Shown here: in pieces, positions 6,627 to 15,700 of the stretch
Layout: each line of letters starts with the position of its first letter
Position numbering within the stretch: position 1 is the stretch's first letter
Origin: CBDDHT01 sp965227905
Lineage (GTDB): Bacteria; Pseudomonadota; Alphaproteobacteria; Rhizobiales; Methyloligellaceae
Direction: 5' to 3'
Assembly: GCA_965227905.1 (NCBI GenBank)
Contig: OZ245780.1
Coordinates: 868,001 to 932,000, forward strand
Length of the DNA: 64,000 nt
Made by a program: the position numbers and the translations under genes
The notes under the pieces: model-generated
The model's database searches: none
What the model was told of the DNA's origin: nothing
The model's input: the letters and a program-made list of their open reading frames with translations, nothing else

Positions 6627-8966
6627 TTAGCTGCATTTCGAATAGCCGCAGCTTCTGCAACTATGGCAACCTTCTTGAAAAACAAGCGCCGGTTGAAGGC
6701 ATTTAGGGCAATAACGGGCGGTTTTCTTATCGATTCGCTGGAATTCGCCTTTGGCTTCTCTCTCGGTCTGAGGGGTCAAATTTCCGTCATCACGCTGCAT
6801 GAAGCCAATATCGATCAAATGGCGTTCGATGATACCGCCAATCGCAGCAAGCAGGCTCGGGACATAGCGTCCGTCAAGCCATTGCCCGCCGCGAGGATCA
6901 AAGACAGCCTTGAGTTCTTCAACGACAAATGAAACGTCACCGCCGCGTCTGAAGACGGCACTGATCATGCGTGTCAGCGCGACAGTCCAGGCATAGTGCT
7001 CGAGATTCTTCGAATTGATGAAAATCTCGAAGGGACGGCGCCGATCGTCCTGCACGATGTCATTCAGGGTGACATAGATCGCGTGATCGGAGTCGGGCCA
7101 TTTGAGTTTGTAGGTATAGCCGGCAAGCACTTTGTCCCGTTCGAGCGGCTCGGACATATAGACAATATCGCCACGCTGTTCGCTGATCGGTGGCGGAGCG
7201 GCGTTGAGTGGCAGGCTGGCCTGGCCGGCAGGTTCCGAAACGGCATCGTGTGCCTCACCCGCTGTCAGTACGGAACCGGTCACAGGATTGGGCCGGAAGG
7301 TCGTGCAACCTTTGAGGCCGAGATCGTAGGCAACGTCGTAAAGTTCGGCAAAATCCTCAAAGCCGATATCTTCAGGACAGTTGACCGTTTTCGAAATCGC
7401 GCTGTCGACATGGCTCTGAAGGGCGGCCTGCATTTCAAGGTGATCGCGTGGGCTGAGGTCGGCCGCGGTAACGAAACTCTCGGGGAGAGATGCAGTCGGC
7501 CCGAACATGTGCCGAAAAAGACGGTAAGCATAATCCTCGACCATCTCCTCACGCGCGCTTCCGTCGGCTTCGAGCAGGCGGCGGCGATAGGTGAAGTCGA
7601 AGACCGGCTCCACACCGCTGGAGACGTTTCCTGCAAAAAGAGAAATCGTGCCGGTCGGAGCGATTGATGTCACCAGCCCGTTGCGCAGGCCACTATCGGC
7701 GATCATCGTCCGCACATCCTCATCGAGGCGAGCTGCTGCCGGCCCACGCAGGAATTGATCGTGGTCAAAGAGCGGGAATGTACCTTTCTCGCGCGCGAGT
7801 TCCGCACTCGTTCGATAGGCGGCGCGTTCGATCGACGCCATCCAACGGCGCGTGATCTCGATAGCGTCGGCGGAGCCATAACGTTTGCCGGTCAAAATCA
7901 AAGCGTCGGCCAAACCGGTGACGCCAAGTCCGATGCGCCGTTTTGCAAGCGCTTCATGCCTCTGCGCTTCGAGTGGATAGCGTGAAACGTCGATAACGTT
8001 GTCAAGCAGGCGCACCGCCGTGCTGGCAAGTTCGCCAAGTCGGTTTTCGTCGAGCTGGGCATTGTCGGCAAATGGGTTGCGTACCAGCCGAGCCAGATTG
8101 ATCGAGCCAAGGAGACAGGCCCCATAGGGTGGCAGTGGCTGTTCGCCGCAAGGATTGGTCGCCTGAATCGTCTCGCAGTAACTCAGATTGTTGAGCGCAT
8201 TCACGCGATCGATGAAGATGACGCCGGGTTCCGCATAATCATAGGTTGCCCGCATGATCTTCTGCCAGAGCGTGCGCGCACTGAGCGTGCGATAGACTTT
8301 CCCGTCGAACACCAGGTCCCATTGCCCGTCTGCCCGAACGGCATCCATGAAGGCATCGGTGACAAGTATCGATAGATTGAACATCCGCAGGCGCTTCGAA
8401 TCCGCCTTGACGGCGATGAACTCTTCGATGTCCGGGTGGTCGCAACGCAAGGTTGCCATCATGGCGCCTCGACGGGTGCCAGCAGACATGATGGTGCGGC
8501 ACATGGAATCCCACACATCCATGAAGCTGACCGGTCCGGATGCCTCCGCGCCGACACCTGCCACAAGCGCACCCTTTGGGCGCAGGGTCGAGAAATCATG
8601 CCCGATCCCGCCGCCCTGCTGCATAGTGAGGGCGGCTTCTTTCACATGGTCGAAAATCGAGGCCATATCGTCCTCGATCGTGCCCATGACGAAGCAGTTG
8701 AAAAGGGTCACCGAGCGTTCTGCCCCGGCACCGGCAAGAATCCGTCCCGCCGGCAGAAACGAGAAATCGCGCATCGCGTCCAGGAACCGACCGGTCCAAA
8801 TCTCACGTCGATCCGGGTGCTCGGGCGCGGCGACGGCACGAGCAACACGGGCGAATGTCGCTTCCGGATCGGTGTCGACAGGTGTTCCGCCCGCCGATTT
8901 CAGCCGATATTTCTGATCCCAGATCTGTTCGGAAATCGGTGCGAGAACGGGAAAATTCTGTGCCAT
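6627..8966 (-). CDS. nrdJ: Adenosylcobalamin-dependent ribonucleotide reductase (class II)
   Basis: A 779-aa B12-dependent reductase that makes deoxyribonucleotides without needing oxygen. It shows the N-terminal active-site Cys (LFNCFVMG), the loop LTMQQGGGIGHDFS, the radical site NPCGEQPL with its Cys and Glu, and the APTGTISLFAG phosphate-binding region. The C-terminus YCPKCLQPALVFQEGC..CRSCGYSKCS is a Cys-rich tail that probably relays electrons or binds zinc. Length fits the shorter NrdJ form. A good promoter lies 30-60 bp upstream; no cobalamin riboswitch was seen. Its cofactor could be made by the PduO-type enzyme at 27804-28385. Confidence 0.95.
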   Translation of the reverse strand: MAQNFPVLAPISEQIWDQKYRLKSAGGTPVDTDPEATFARVARAVAAPEHPDRREIWTGRFLDAMRDFSFLPAGRILAGAGAERSVTLFNCFVMGTIEDDMASIFDHVKEAALTMQQGGGIGHDFSTLRPKGALVAGVGAEASGPVSFMDVWDSMCRTIMSAGTRRGAMMATLRCDHPDIEEFIAVKADSKRLRMFNLSILVTDAFMDAVRADGQWDLVFDGKVYRTLSARTLWQKIMRATYDYAEPGVIFIDRVNALNNLSYCETIQATNPCGEQPLPPYGACLLGSINLARLVRNPFADNAQLDENRLGELASTAVRLLDNVIDVSRYPLEAQRHEALAKRRIGLGVTGLADALILTGKRYGSADAIEITRRWMASIERAAYRTSAELAREKGTFPLFDHDQFLRGPAAARLDEDVRTMIADSGLRNGLVTSIAPTGTISLFAGNVSSGVEPVFDFTYRRRLLEADGSAREEMVEDYAYRLFRHMFGPTASLPESFVTAADLSPRDHLEMQAALQSHVDSAISKTVNCPEDIGFEDFAELYDVAYDLGLKGCTTFRPNPVTGSVLTAGEAHDAVSEPAGQASLPLNAAPPPISEQRGDIVYMSEPLERDKVLAGYTYKLKWPDSDHAIYVTLNDIVQDDRRRPFEIFINSKNLEHYAWTVALTRMISAVFRRGGDVSFVVEELKAVFDPRGGQWLDGRYVPSLLAAIGGIIERHLIDIGFMQRDDGNLTPQTEREAKGEFQRIDKKTARYCPKCLQPALVFQEGCHSCRSCGYSKCS

Positions 8967-8996
8967 AGCGAACGAACTTCTGACTAATGTTCACTA

Positions 8997-9025
8997 TTTG
9001 TACCAAGGCCGAACATGCAGGTCAA
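8997..9025 (-). promoter_or_regulatory. Probable promoter of nrdJ
   Basis: TTGACC (9020-9025), a 17-bp spacer and TACAAA (8997-9002) on the minus strand. Downstream of the -10 box, GAAC and GTTC half-sites (8974-8992, inverted, 11 bp apart) overlap the likely transcript start and could be an operator; the spacing does not match the alphaproteobacterial LexA box. Confidence 0.5.
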
Positions 9026-9110
9026 ACGCTTGCAGATTTATGGCTAATGGACGGTTATCCTCGCGTGCACTCCATATCAGATCGTCATATTCCGAAAAGC
9101 GGTCGCTGAA

Positions 9111-9147
9111 ACGGGAGCTCGCCTTTGACAAACGGGCGAACTCCCGT
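9111..9147 (-). terminator. Hairpin downstream of the peroxidase gene
   Basis: ACGGGAGCTCGCC (9111-9123) and GGCGAACTCCCGT (9135-9147) form a 13-bp stem with one mismatch and an 11-nt loop. It begins 30 bp after the peroxidase stop on the minus strand and is followed by only three T residues, so it is a plausible but weak terminator separating this gene from nrdJ. Confidence 0.5.
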
Positions 9148-9176
9148 CGCAGTTGTGCCCTATGACCAGGTGATCG

Positions 9177-10232
9177 TCACCGGGTGATGACTTCCGCCGT
9201 CGGCCGCGGCGTCTTGGCTGTCTCAGGCGGCAGAATCGGATAGACGATTTCGGGCAGCGTGCCGGTCAGAGACTTGAGAAAGGCCGTGATGGCGGCGACT
9301 TCATCCGCAACCAGTGTCTGGCCGAGCTGCGAGGATCCCATGATTGAAACGGCCTCGTTCAGATCCCAGACCTTGCCGGAATGGAAGTAGGGTGCGGTGA
9401 TGGCAATGTTCCGCAACGGGCTTGCGCGGAAGACATAGGAATCGTCGACTGTCTTTGTGACCGCGAACCGTCCTTTGTCGCCCTCGGGGAGTACGTCGCC
9501 ACCCGGCTTTTCGATGACACCGAACGGATAGTAGCCCGTGCCGCCGAGATTGATGCCGTTGTGGCAGGAGGCACATCCCTTGTCGATGAAGAGTCGCAGC
9601 CCCTTCTTCTGTGTTTCGGTCAGGGCAGCATCGTTTCCATTGAGATAGGCATCGAAAGGCGATGGGGTGATCAAGGTCGCTTCGAAAGCCTCGATTGCCT
9701 TGGCCATATTGTCGAAGGACACAGGACTGGCCTCGCCGGGAAACGCAGCCTTGAACCAGGTCAGATATTGCGGCATCGAATTCAGCGTGTCGACGACCCG
9801 TTCCGGCGTGCTGGCCATTTCGACACCGGCCTGTATCGGACCCTTGGCCTGCGCCTTCAAGTCTTCTGCCCGGCCATCCCAGAATTGCGCTTCGTTGAAG
9901 ACAGCATTGAACACCGTCGGTGCGTTTCGCGGGCCTTTCTGCCACCCATGACCGATGGAGGTTTCGAGATTGTCATCGCCCCCGGTTCCAACATTGTGAC
10001 ATGAGTTGCAGGAAAAGATCCCGGATGCAGAAAGCCTGGGATCGAAGAACAGGGCTTTACCCAATTCGATCTTCTCCGGCGTGATGGGATTGTCTTTGAC
10101 CGCCGGAATCGTCGACGGAAGTGGCTTGAAGTTTTCGAGCGCCGATTCGCGCAAATCATCGGCATGCGCAGTCACCGAGAGACACAAAAGAGCAACGGAA
10201 AAGCAAAGACTCGGTCTGAGGTGTTTCATCAT
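9177..10232 (-). CDS. Periplasmic diheme cytochrome c peroxidase (CcpA/MauG family)
   Basis: A 351-aa secreted protein. The N-terminus (MMKHLRPSLCFSVALLCLSVTAHA) is a clear signal peptide. Two haem c sites are visible, CNSCH near residue 78 and CASCH near residue 219. Family segments include LGKALFFDPRLSASGIFSCNSCH, GRNAPTVFNAVFN-like (GPRNAPTVFNAVFN) and AEDLKAQAKGPI. Such enzymes reduce hydrogen peroxide with electrons from small cytochromes c; MauG-like members instead oxidise protein substrates, and I cannot separate the two here. A palindrome just upstream of the start may be an operator. Confidence 0.9.
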   Translation of the reverse strand: MMKHLRPSLCFSVALLCLSVTAHADDLRESALENFKPLPSTIPAVKDNPITPEKIELGKALFFDPRLSASGIFSCNSCHNVGTGGDDNLETSIGHGWQKGPRNAPTVFNAVFNEAQFWDGRAEDLKAQAKGPIQAGVEMASTPERVVDTLNSMPQYLTWFKAAFPGEASPVSFDNMAKAIEAFEATLITPSPFDAYLNGNDAALTETQKKGLRLFIDKGCASCHNGINLGGTGYYPFGVIEKPGGDVLPEGDKGRFAVTKTVDDSYVFRASPLRNIAITAPYFHSGKVWDLNEAVSIMGSSQLGQTLVADEVAAITAFLKSLTGTLPEIVYPILPPETAKTPRPTAEVITR

Positions 10233-10252
10233 GAGTTATCCCACGTGAGAGG

Positions 10253-10272
10253 ACGCATAGATTTTAATGCGT
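10253..10272. promoter_or_regulatory. Palindrome upstream of the peroxidase gene
   Basis: ACGCAT and ATGCGT are separated by 8 bp of A/T-rich sequence, 21-40 bp upstream of the peroxidase start. Position and symmetry suggest a repressor or activator site; the factor is unknown. Confidence 0.35.
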
Positions 10273-10542
10273 CTAATTTGCAACAAGGCCACGAAGATGC
10301 TGCATGGTGGGGACGACTCGTATGATCCAGATCAGAGTCGTGGGTATGCGCGACAATTCGCCCGACAGGGACGCCGGTCGTTTCAGCGCTACGCGCAATA
10401 CGGAATGCGTGGGAACGGCCTTGTGAGTCGGCTTATTTCATTAATGCAGACAGTAATTCAGAATCGTCACGCAGATGCCGAGCTGAGGTCTGTGTTGCTC
10501 GCCGTGGGGCGTGGTTATGGTGATGCAGAGCGCCCGCATCGA

Positions 10543-10576
10543 ATGGCGGTGCATCATTTGAATGGTGCACCGCCAT
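10543..10576. repeat. Strong inverted repeat downstream of bfr
   Basis: ATGGCGGTGCA (10543-10553) pairs perfectly with TGCACCGCCAT (10566-10576); three further pairs (one G-U) shorten the loop to TTTGAA. It lies about 95 bp past the bfr stop. Without a T-tract on either strand it is more likely an mRNA 3'-end stabiliser or a REP-like element than a classical terminator. Confidence 0.55.
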
Positions 10577-10670
10577 GCTCTGCCGTGGCAGCTACGGTCG
10601 TCCGGTCGTTGAGGCAGTCTCGTGATCCCCCCACAGACCTGTGTTCACTGAGGAGATGTGTCGACGAACT

Positions 10671-11150
10671 TCACTCCTCGTCCGGCGACACATACATCTG
10701 CATGAATCCGACCTCACCAAGCCTGTTGAGAAGGTCGAGTTGTCCTTCGAGCCAGGCGATATGGCCTTCCTCGTCATGCACAATGGTTGCAAACAGATCG
10801 CGGGTACCGATATCGCCGGCCTCCTGAGCGACGTTTGAGGCTTTGGTGTAGAATTCGCGTGCATCATACTCGTCGCGCAGATCTGCTTCGAACATATCTT
10901 TCAGGGTCTGTGCCCTGACGACGCCTTCTGACGCGATCATGTCGGGTTCACCTTCCAGGAAGATGATGCGCTCCATGAACTGATCGACGTGACCGAGTTC
11001 TTCCTGCATTTCCTCTTTCATTTTCGCTGACAATTTCGTCATTCCCCAATCGGCCAGCACGTGCGCGTGCAGGAGATATTGGCGAACGGCATTCAGCTCC
11101 ATGGTCAGAGCTTTCTGCAGGTGTTCCAGAACGTCCTGATTGCCTTTCAT
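10671..11150 (-). CDS. bfr: Bacterioferritin subunit lacking the haem-ligand Met
   Basis: A 159-aa ferritin-fold iron-storage subunit that aligns without gaps to E. coli Bfr over its first 60 residues. All ferroxidase ligands are present: Glu18, Glu51, His54, Glu94, Glu127 and His130. Position 52, which in E. coli Bfr is the Met that coordinates the inter-subunit haem, is Leu here. By analogy with known alpha-type subunits of heteropolymeric bacterioferritins, it should oxidise and store iron but bind no haem itself, perhaps co-assembling with a haem-binding subunit encoded elsewhere. It follows the MFS gene by 92 bp on the same strand. Confidence 0.92.
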   Translation of the reverse strand: MKGNQDVLEHLQKALTMELNAVRQYLLHAHVLADWGMTKLSAKMKEEMQEELGHVDQFMERIIFLEGEPDMIASEGVVRAQTLKDMFEADLRDEYDAREFYTKASNVAQEAGDIGTRDLFATIVHDEEGHIAWLEGQLDLLNRLGEVGFMQMYVSPDEE

Positions 11151-11242
11151 TGGCGAAGTACTCCGGTGTGAGATTGGCAGAATGGACCGCTCGTGTGGTG
11201 GCGCGAAGGTCCTTGTTCCCGTTTATGGTGATTGCAGAGCAT

Positions 11243-12448
11243 TCATTCCAGACGCGAAGTGCCGCATGCAACAACGATTGCGCCCAGAATCAGGGCTCCG
11301 GCGGCGAGAAGGGTAGGCAAAGTGAAGCTGCCGGTGTGGTTGGCGATGACGCCCGCTGCAGCCGGTCCGATCATCTGCCCAATGCCGAAACTCGTGGATG
11401 CGAGGGCGAGCGCTTGATGTCCGCCGGTCGTTGCATACTGGCGAACACCGGCAATGCTCAGGATCGTCAAACCCATGATCGTGCCGCCAAGAAGCGTTGC
11501 TGCAACAACGACACCGGCCAACGAAACCCATAAGACACTGGAGATGACGCCCGCCGCTGAAACCAGGCTGGCGACAATGAATGCTGTGCCGGTGCTGGTG
11601 CGCCTTCCCAGACGCGACCACATTGCGACGGATGGAATGGCAGCCAGACCGAGTACGATCCAGATGTATGGCTCGCTTGTTCGGATCTCAGGTTCGGACC
11701 GCACGATGGCGACCAGAAATGTCGCCGTTACCACATAACCGAATCCAAACAGACCATAGCCAGCGATGAATGCCCACATCGCACGGCTGTTCGATGTCGA
11801 GGCTTCAGTCTTGTGGGTAACGGTCGGTGCCGACTGTGTGTCCAACGAAGATTTGCCTGGAATGAGTAATACAGCGGCAACTGAGAATAGGGCGGCGATC
11901 AGTCCGGTGGTCATCCACAAGGATCGCCAATCGCCATCCAGTGCGAGAAGTGTAGAGGTTGCGATTGCCGAAACGACGATGCCAGTGCCGACACCGGCAA
12001 AGTGGGTTGTCGCCAACGTCGCTTCGCGTGCTGTTGCAAGCCGTTCCAAAACCAGTGTTGAGGCGAAGATAATGACAATGGCACCGCCGGCACCACCAAG
12101 GAAGCGCAGGGCCAGAAAAGCCGGCATCGTCGATACCAGTGCCATTCCCACCGTCGTTGCGGCGCTCGTTATAAGCCCTGCGATGAGCCAGTGGCGACGC
12201 GCGCCTGGAAGACCGGGAATTGCTGAGCAGAGTGCGCCGAGCAGGTAACCCAGATAATTGGCAGACGCGATGAGGCCCGCCTGGCTGCTGTTCAGGTCCA
12301 GAGCCTCGGCCATCGGAGGGAGGATCGGTGTGTAGACGAAACGGCCAATGCCCATGGCACCGGCCAGCGCCAGCATGCCGCCGATCGCCAGGCGGCGGGT
12401 TTCCCATCGGTCGGTTCTTGATTGGTCGACAGTTGCTGGCCGCGCCAT
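11243..12448 (-). CDS. MFS transporter (YbfB/YjiJ-like)
   Basis: A 401-aa integral membrane protein with about twelve hydrophobic segments. After a short charged N-terminus it has GMLALAGAMGIGRFVYTPILPPM in the first helix, the hallmark of the YbfB/YjiJ branch of the major facilitator superfamily, and NYLGYLLGAL in the second. A central charged loop (residues ~205-225) divides the halves. The substrate is unknown; the neighbours (plsC upstream, bfr downstream) give no clear clue. Confidence 0.85.
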   Translation of the reverse strand: MARPATVDQSRTDRWETRRLAIGGMLALAGAMGIGRFVYTPILPPMAEALDLNSSQAGLIASANYLGYLLGALCSAIPGLPGARRHWLIAGLITSAATTVGMALVSTMPAFLALRFLGGAGGAIVIIFASTLVLERLATAREATLATTHFAGVGTGIVVSAIATSTLLALDGDWRSLWMTTGLIAALFSVAAVLLIPGKSSLDTQSAPTVTHKTEASTSNSRAMWAFIAGYGLFGFGYVVTATFLVAIVRSEPEIRTSEPYIWIVLGLAAIPSVAMWSRLGRRTSTGTAFIVASLVSAAGVISSVLWVSLAGVVVAATLLGGTIMGLTILSIAGVRQYATTGGHQALALASTSFGIGQMIGPAAAGVIANHTGSFTLPTLLAAGALILGAIVVACGTSRLE

Positions 12449-12543
12449 TGGTCGTCCTCGACTGTCAACGCTAAGTGGTCCTTGGTCGTCTCACAAATGG
12501 AATTCTCTGATGCCTGCTATCGCAAAGATTGATCGTCCGGCGA

Positions 12544-13308
12544 TCAGGCAGACTGAGATCGCTTCACGGCCTCGGTCGCCGTGGCAGGAGGATTTGCGCT
12601 TGCCGCCGCCTCCTCGACAAGACGCCAGGATGCCGGCTCGATCGCTTCCTGCAGTTGCGCGATGAACTCTTTTCGATGAAGACCCGGAGGGATCGGCTCC
12701 AGGAACTCGACCACCAAAGTACCGGGATAGCGGCGCCATGACCGGCGGGGCCAAAAGAGCCCGGAGTTGAGCGCGACCGGAACACAGGGAACCTTGAGTG
12801 CCTCATAAAGGGGAATGATGCCCGACTTGTAGTCGGGAGGCGCGCCTGGTGCGCGACGTGTTCCCTCCGGAAAGACGACAATTTCACGACCCGCTGCCGC
12901 CCGGTCGCGAACGTCCCGAACCATTTTCTTGAGTGCAGAAGGGCCGCGTTCCCGCGCGACGAACACCATTCGGAATTTGTGAGAGAACCAGCCATAGAAC
13001 GGAATCCACTGCAATTCGCGTTTCATGACCATTGCCGGGTCGCGCATCAAGGGAATGAGGCCGAAGGTGTCCCACGCGGATTGATGCTTGGATGCCACGA
13101 TGACTGGACCGGGTTGCAGATTTTCCAAACCCCTGACTTCAAGGCGCGTTCCCACCACAAGACGCATCAACCAGATACTCGCGCGCCCATGAGCCGCGAG
13201 ACCGGCCATTGCCCACGACCGCGGCCCAAACAGCAACCCGCTTCCGAGAACGAGAAACAGGGCCGTCTGGACATAGAACAGGACAGCAAAGAGGATCGAT
13301 CGAAACAT
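12544..13308 (-). CDS. plsC: 1-acyl-sn-glycerol-3-phosphate acyltransferase
   Basis: A 254-aa membrane-anchored acyltransferase that makes phosphatidic acid from lysophosphatidate. The N-terminal hydrophobic stretch (SILFAVLFYVQTALFLVLGSGLLF) anchors it. The catalytic box is KHQSAWD (His75, Asp80) and the phosphate-binding box FPEGTR (residues 146-151); GIIPLY lies further on. An in-frame extension to 13443 overlaps the upstream gene, so MFRSIL at 13308 is taken as the start. It follows the ydcF-like gene by 17 bp in the ftsE-ftsX-ydcF-plsC series. Confidence 0.93.
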   Translation of the reverse strand: MFRSILFAVLFYVQTALFLVLGSGLLFGPRSWAMAGLAAHGRASIWLMRLVVGTRLEVRGLENLQPGPVIVASKHQSAWDTFGLIPLMRDPAMVMKRELQWIPFYGWFSHKFRMVFVARERGPSALKKMVRDVRDRAAAGREIVVFPEGTRRAPGAPPDYKSGIIPLYEALKVPCVPVALNSGLFWPRRSWRRYPGTLVVEFLEPIPPGLHRKEFIAQLQEAIEPASWRLVEEAAASANPPATATEAVKRSQSA

Positions 13309-13325
13309 TGTGAGGGTTACCGCGC

Positions 13326-13949
13326 TCAGTTTGTCTGGGCTTGGCGTCGCCGAGCCCAGCGTGTCGCCCCGTAGCGCGCCGCGGTGGGAAGATATTTCAC
13401 ATACTCCCGGAACAGCACCTTGAGCGTTTTCGGATTTCCCCACCAGCGGTCTATTGGAAAGTCACGGGCAACGACAGCGTAAGGGATGAATTGTTCACGT
13501 GGCATGACCCGTTGCAGTTCCACCAGTGTGCGCGGCATGTGATAGCTCGAGGTCACAATGATCAGCGACTTGAAATTCATGGAGCGCGCCCAGCGTTTCG
13601 TCTCGATCGCATTCCCCCTCGTATTCAAAGCACGCCGGTCCAGGTCGACGCAGCAATCGAACAGCGCTTCATCTCCATTCACCAACTCGCGGAGATCCTT
13701 CTTCGTGGTCGAGCGATTAACACCGGTGATTAACAGCCGCTTCGCCTTTCCATCGGCCAAAAGCTTCACGGCCGCCGCAATGCGGGCTTTGCCGCCAGTG
13801 AGCGCAACAATGGCGTCTGCACCGCTTCCGACATCGCCGGGCCGGCGCTCCACCGAATCCGCGAAGACCGCAAATCCAATCAGGAACACCGCCATAGCGA
13901 AGGCAGTGAGCGACGAAAAGAGTCTGAGCCCGAATGTTAGGATGTCCAT
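13326..13949 (-). CDS. YdcF-family (DUF218) membrane-anchored protein
   Basis: A 207-aa protein with one N-terminal membrane segment (LFSSLTAFAMAVFLIGFAVFA) and a DUF218/YdcF domain, recognisable from DAIVALTGGKARIAAAVKLL, RLLITGVNRSTTK and IIVTSSYHMPRT. Family members are linked to envelope polysaccharide or vancomycin-tolerance phenotypes in enterobacteria, but the reaction is not settled. It lies between ftsX and plsC on the same strand, a common arrangement in Hyphomicrobiales. Confidence 0.85.
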   Translation of the reverse strand: MDILTFGLRLFSSLTAFAMAVFLIGFAVFADSVERRPGDVGSGADAIVALTGGKARIAAAVKLLADGKAKRLLITGVNRSTTKKDLRELVNGDEALFDCCVDLDRRALNTRGNAIETKRWARSMNFKSLIIVTSSYHMPRTLVELQRVMPREQFIPYAVVARDFPIDRWWGNPKTLKVLFREYVKYLPTAARYGATRWARRRQAQTN

Positions 13950-14058
13950 TCTGGGATCCTGAGGCTGGGTGCCACCGGTGAGCGTCTACAAAAAACACGA
14001 TCGCGCATCGCCTGCAAATGCCAATTGCGCAATGAACAGCGTCTGACAGGCGCAATAG

Positions 14059-15048
14059 TTAAGGGCGTGATTTCAATATTCTGTATACGCCATAACGCGA
14101 TGTTAGCATGCATAGTGATGCGACGATGACAACAACCAGGAGTAGTAGCGCATATCCCGGCCAATCCAGGACGGCTGGGCCGATCAGGCGGCGAAACTCG
14201 CCGGCAGCCAGCGATTGTCCTCCCAGAAGCTGCATAAAGACCGGCAATAAAATGAACATGAATGTGGCGGCAATAGCGCCAACGGTTCCTGCTCTCACGC
14301 CGACCACCAGAAAGTGTTTCTCAAACTCGCGCGCGATAAACCGATCCTTCGCACCCACAAAATGTAGGACTTCAATGATTTCCCTGTTCGATGCCATCGC
14401 GCTTTGCGTTGCCGATACAATCGTCGCAACGGTCGCCGCCCCCACAAGAATCAGAACTGCAAGACCGCCGAGCGCCATGGAACGTGTGACCGTCTGAATC
14501 TGCGCCTGCCAGCGTCGATGATCATCCAAAACCGCATAGGGAAAATTGGTTTGCAGGATTTGGCGGATCGTCACCAGATCCGGAGGGGAGGCACGGTCCA
14601 GCTCGATTGAGATGAGACGTGGGATCGGCAATGCCGTGAGCACGTCGGACTGACCGAGCCACGGCTCGAGAAGCTTTGCCGATTGTTCGGGTGTCAGAGG
14701 CGTGACTTTCCGCACACCCGCCTGTTTCGCCAGGAACAGGGTTACGTGGGTCACCTGCTTGTCGAGATCCGCATCGTCGCTCGGCGCAATTTGCACCGTG
14801 ACCTCGCTTGCGAGATCGCGAAACCATGCCGATGCCGATTGGTGAACGAGATAGACGGCGCCTGCTGTCAGACAGGCCAGAAAACACATGATGGCAATCA
14901 CGACGGTCAGGGCGCGCCCTGCGACCGATGCCGGGGGCACGATCGGCGTAACGGTTCCGGCAATCGCTCGCGGCGACAAGGCATCCACGAGACTGCTCAG
15001 CGACCGCGCTTTTAGCGCGTCAGCCCATCTTATGCTCATGTCAACCAT
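14059..15048 (-). CDS. ftsX: Cell division protein FtsX
   Basis: A 329-aa membrane protein with the FtsX layout: one segment after a cytoplasmic N-terminus (RALTVVIAIMCFLACLTAGAVYLV), a periplasmic domain of about 110 residues, then three membrane segments (MALGGLAVLILVGAATVATIVSA, GVRAGTVGAIAATFMFILLPV, WPGYALLLLVVVIVASLCML). With FtsE it forms the complex that activates septal peptidoglycan hydrolases. The ATG at 15048 overlaps the ftsE stop by 8 bp; the ATG at 15039 is one base past that stop and is equally possible. Confidence 0.92.
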   Translation of the reverse strand: MVDMSIRWADALKARSLSSLVDALSPRAIAGTVTPIVPPASVAGRALTVVIAIMCFLACLTAGAVYLVHQSASAWFRDLASEVTVQIAPSDDADLDKQVTHVTLFLAKQAGVRKVTPLTPEQSAKLLEPWLGQSDVLTALPIPRLISIELDRASPPDLVTIRQILQTNFPYAVLDDHRRWQAQIQTVTRSMALGGLAVLILVGAATVATIVSATQSAMASNREIIEVLHFVGAKDRFIAREFEKHFLVVGVRAGTVGAIAATFMFILLPVFMQLLGGQSLAAGEFRRLIGPAVLDWPGYALLLLVVVIVASLCMLTSRYGVYRILKSRP

Positions 15049-15700
15049 GGATCATGAGGTGCCCGTCCTGAAGAACGAGGCGCGGGGCTGTGAACTGCTT
15101 GATGAGCTGATGATCGTGGGTGGCGATGACCACAGAGGTTCCGAGCCGGTTGAGTTCGATAAACAAACGTAGCAGACGGCGGGCCATCTGTGGATCGACG
15201 TTACCCGTCGGCTCGTCGGCCAACAGGAGTTCCGGCTTCCCAATCACGGCGCGCGCTATCGCCGCGCGTTGTTTTTCCCCGCCTGAAAGTACCGGCGGAT
15301 AAGCATGCATCCGGTCGCCAAGACCCACCCATTTGAGCAATTCGGTCACGTCGTCTTTGTACTCGGACACATTCCGTCCCAGAACACGCAGAGGTAGGGC
15401 GACATTTTCCCAGGTCGTCAGATGATCGAGCAGCCTGAAATCCTGGAACACAATGCCGACCCGCCGGCGCAACTCCGCCCGGGCCGATGCCGACATATCG
15501 GCGATATTCGACTGAAAAAGATAAATCAGGCCCCGGCTCGGTTTGATCGACATGAACAAGAGGCGCAACAGCGTCGTCTTGCCCGCACCGGAGGGGCCGG
15601 TCAAAAAATGGAACGATCCGGGCAACAAATGGAAGCTGATGTCCCGCAAGACTTCAGGGCCCATCCCGTATCGTATCCCGACATGTTCGAAACGAATCAC
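15041..15700 (-). CDS. ftsE: Cell division ATP-binding protein FtsE
   Basis: A ~219-aa ABC ATPase, partner of FtsX. Walker A is GPSGAGKTT, the Q-loop FQDFRLLDHLTTWENVALPL is an FtsE signature, the ABC signature is LSGGEKQR, Walker B is LLLADEPTGNVD and the H-loop is IATHD. The frame has GTGs at 15709 and 15700. I choose 15700 because an AAGAAGG ribosome site lies 8 bp upstream of it but only one base from 15709, and because VIRFEHVGIRYG then matches the normal FtsE N-terminus. Confidence 0.94.
   Translation of the reverse strand: MIRFEHVGIRYGMGPEVLRDISFHLLPGSFHFLTGPSGAGKTTLLRLLFMSIKPSRGLIYLFQSNIADMSASARAELRRRVGIVFQDFRLLDHLTTWENVALPLRVLGRNVSEYKDDVTELLKWVGLGDRMHAYPPVLSGGEKQRAAIARAVIGKPELLLADEPTGNVDPQMARRLLRLFIELNRLGTSVVIATHDHQLIKQFTAPRLVLQDGHLMIHG

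Larger units (their letters stand above)
10233..10670. other. 438-bp intergenic region between bacterioferritin and peroxidase genes
   Basis: I see no convincing gene here. It holds two structures: a short palindrome next to the peroxidase start and a strong hairpin about 100 bp downstream of the bacterioferritin stop. An open frame running across it on the plus strand enters the bacterioferritin gene antisense, lacks a recognisable product and was rejected. No clear iron-control element or Fur-type box was recognised. Confidence 0.6.

Noticed and set aside
8970..8992. Possible LexA box upstream of nrdJ (GAAC and GTTC half-sites)
   Set aside because: The spacing and orientation do not fit the GTTC-N7-GTTC pattern of alphaproteobacterial LexA.
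8967..9176. Cobalamin riboswitch upstream of nrdJ
   Set aside because: The region is too short and lacks a recognisable B12 box.
10267..10827. 186-codon plus-strand frame between the peroxidase and bfr genes
   Set aside because: It runs antisense into bfr, and its composition shows no protein family.
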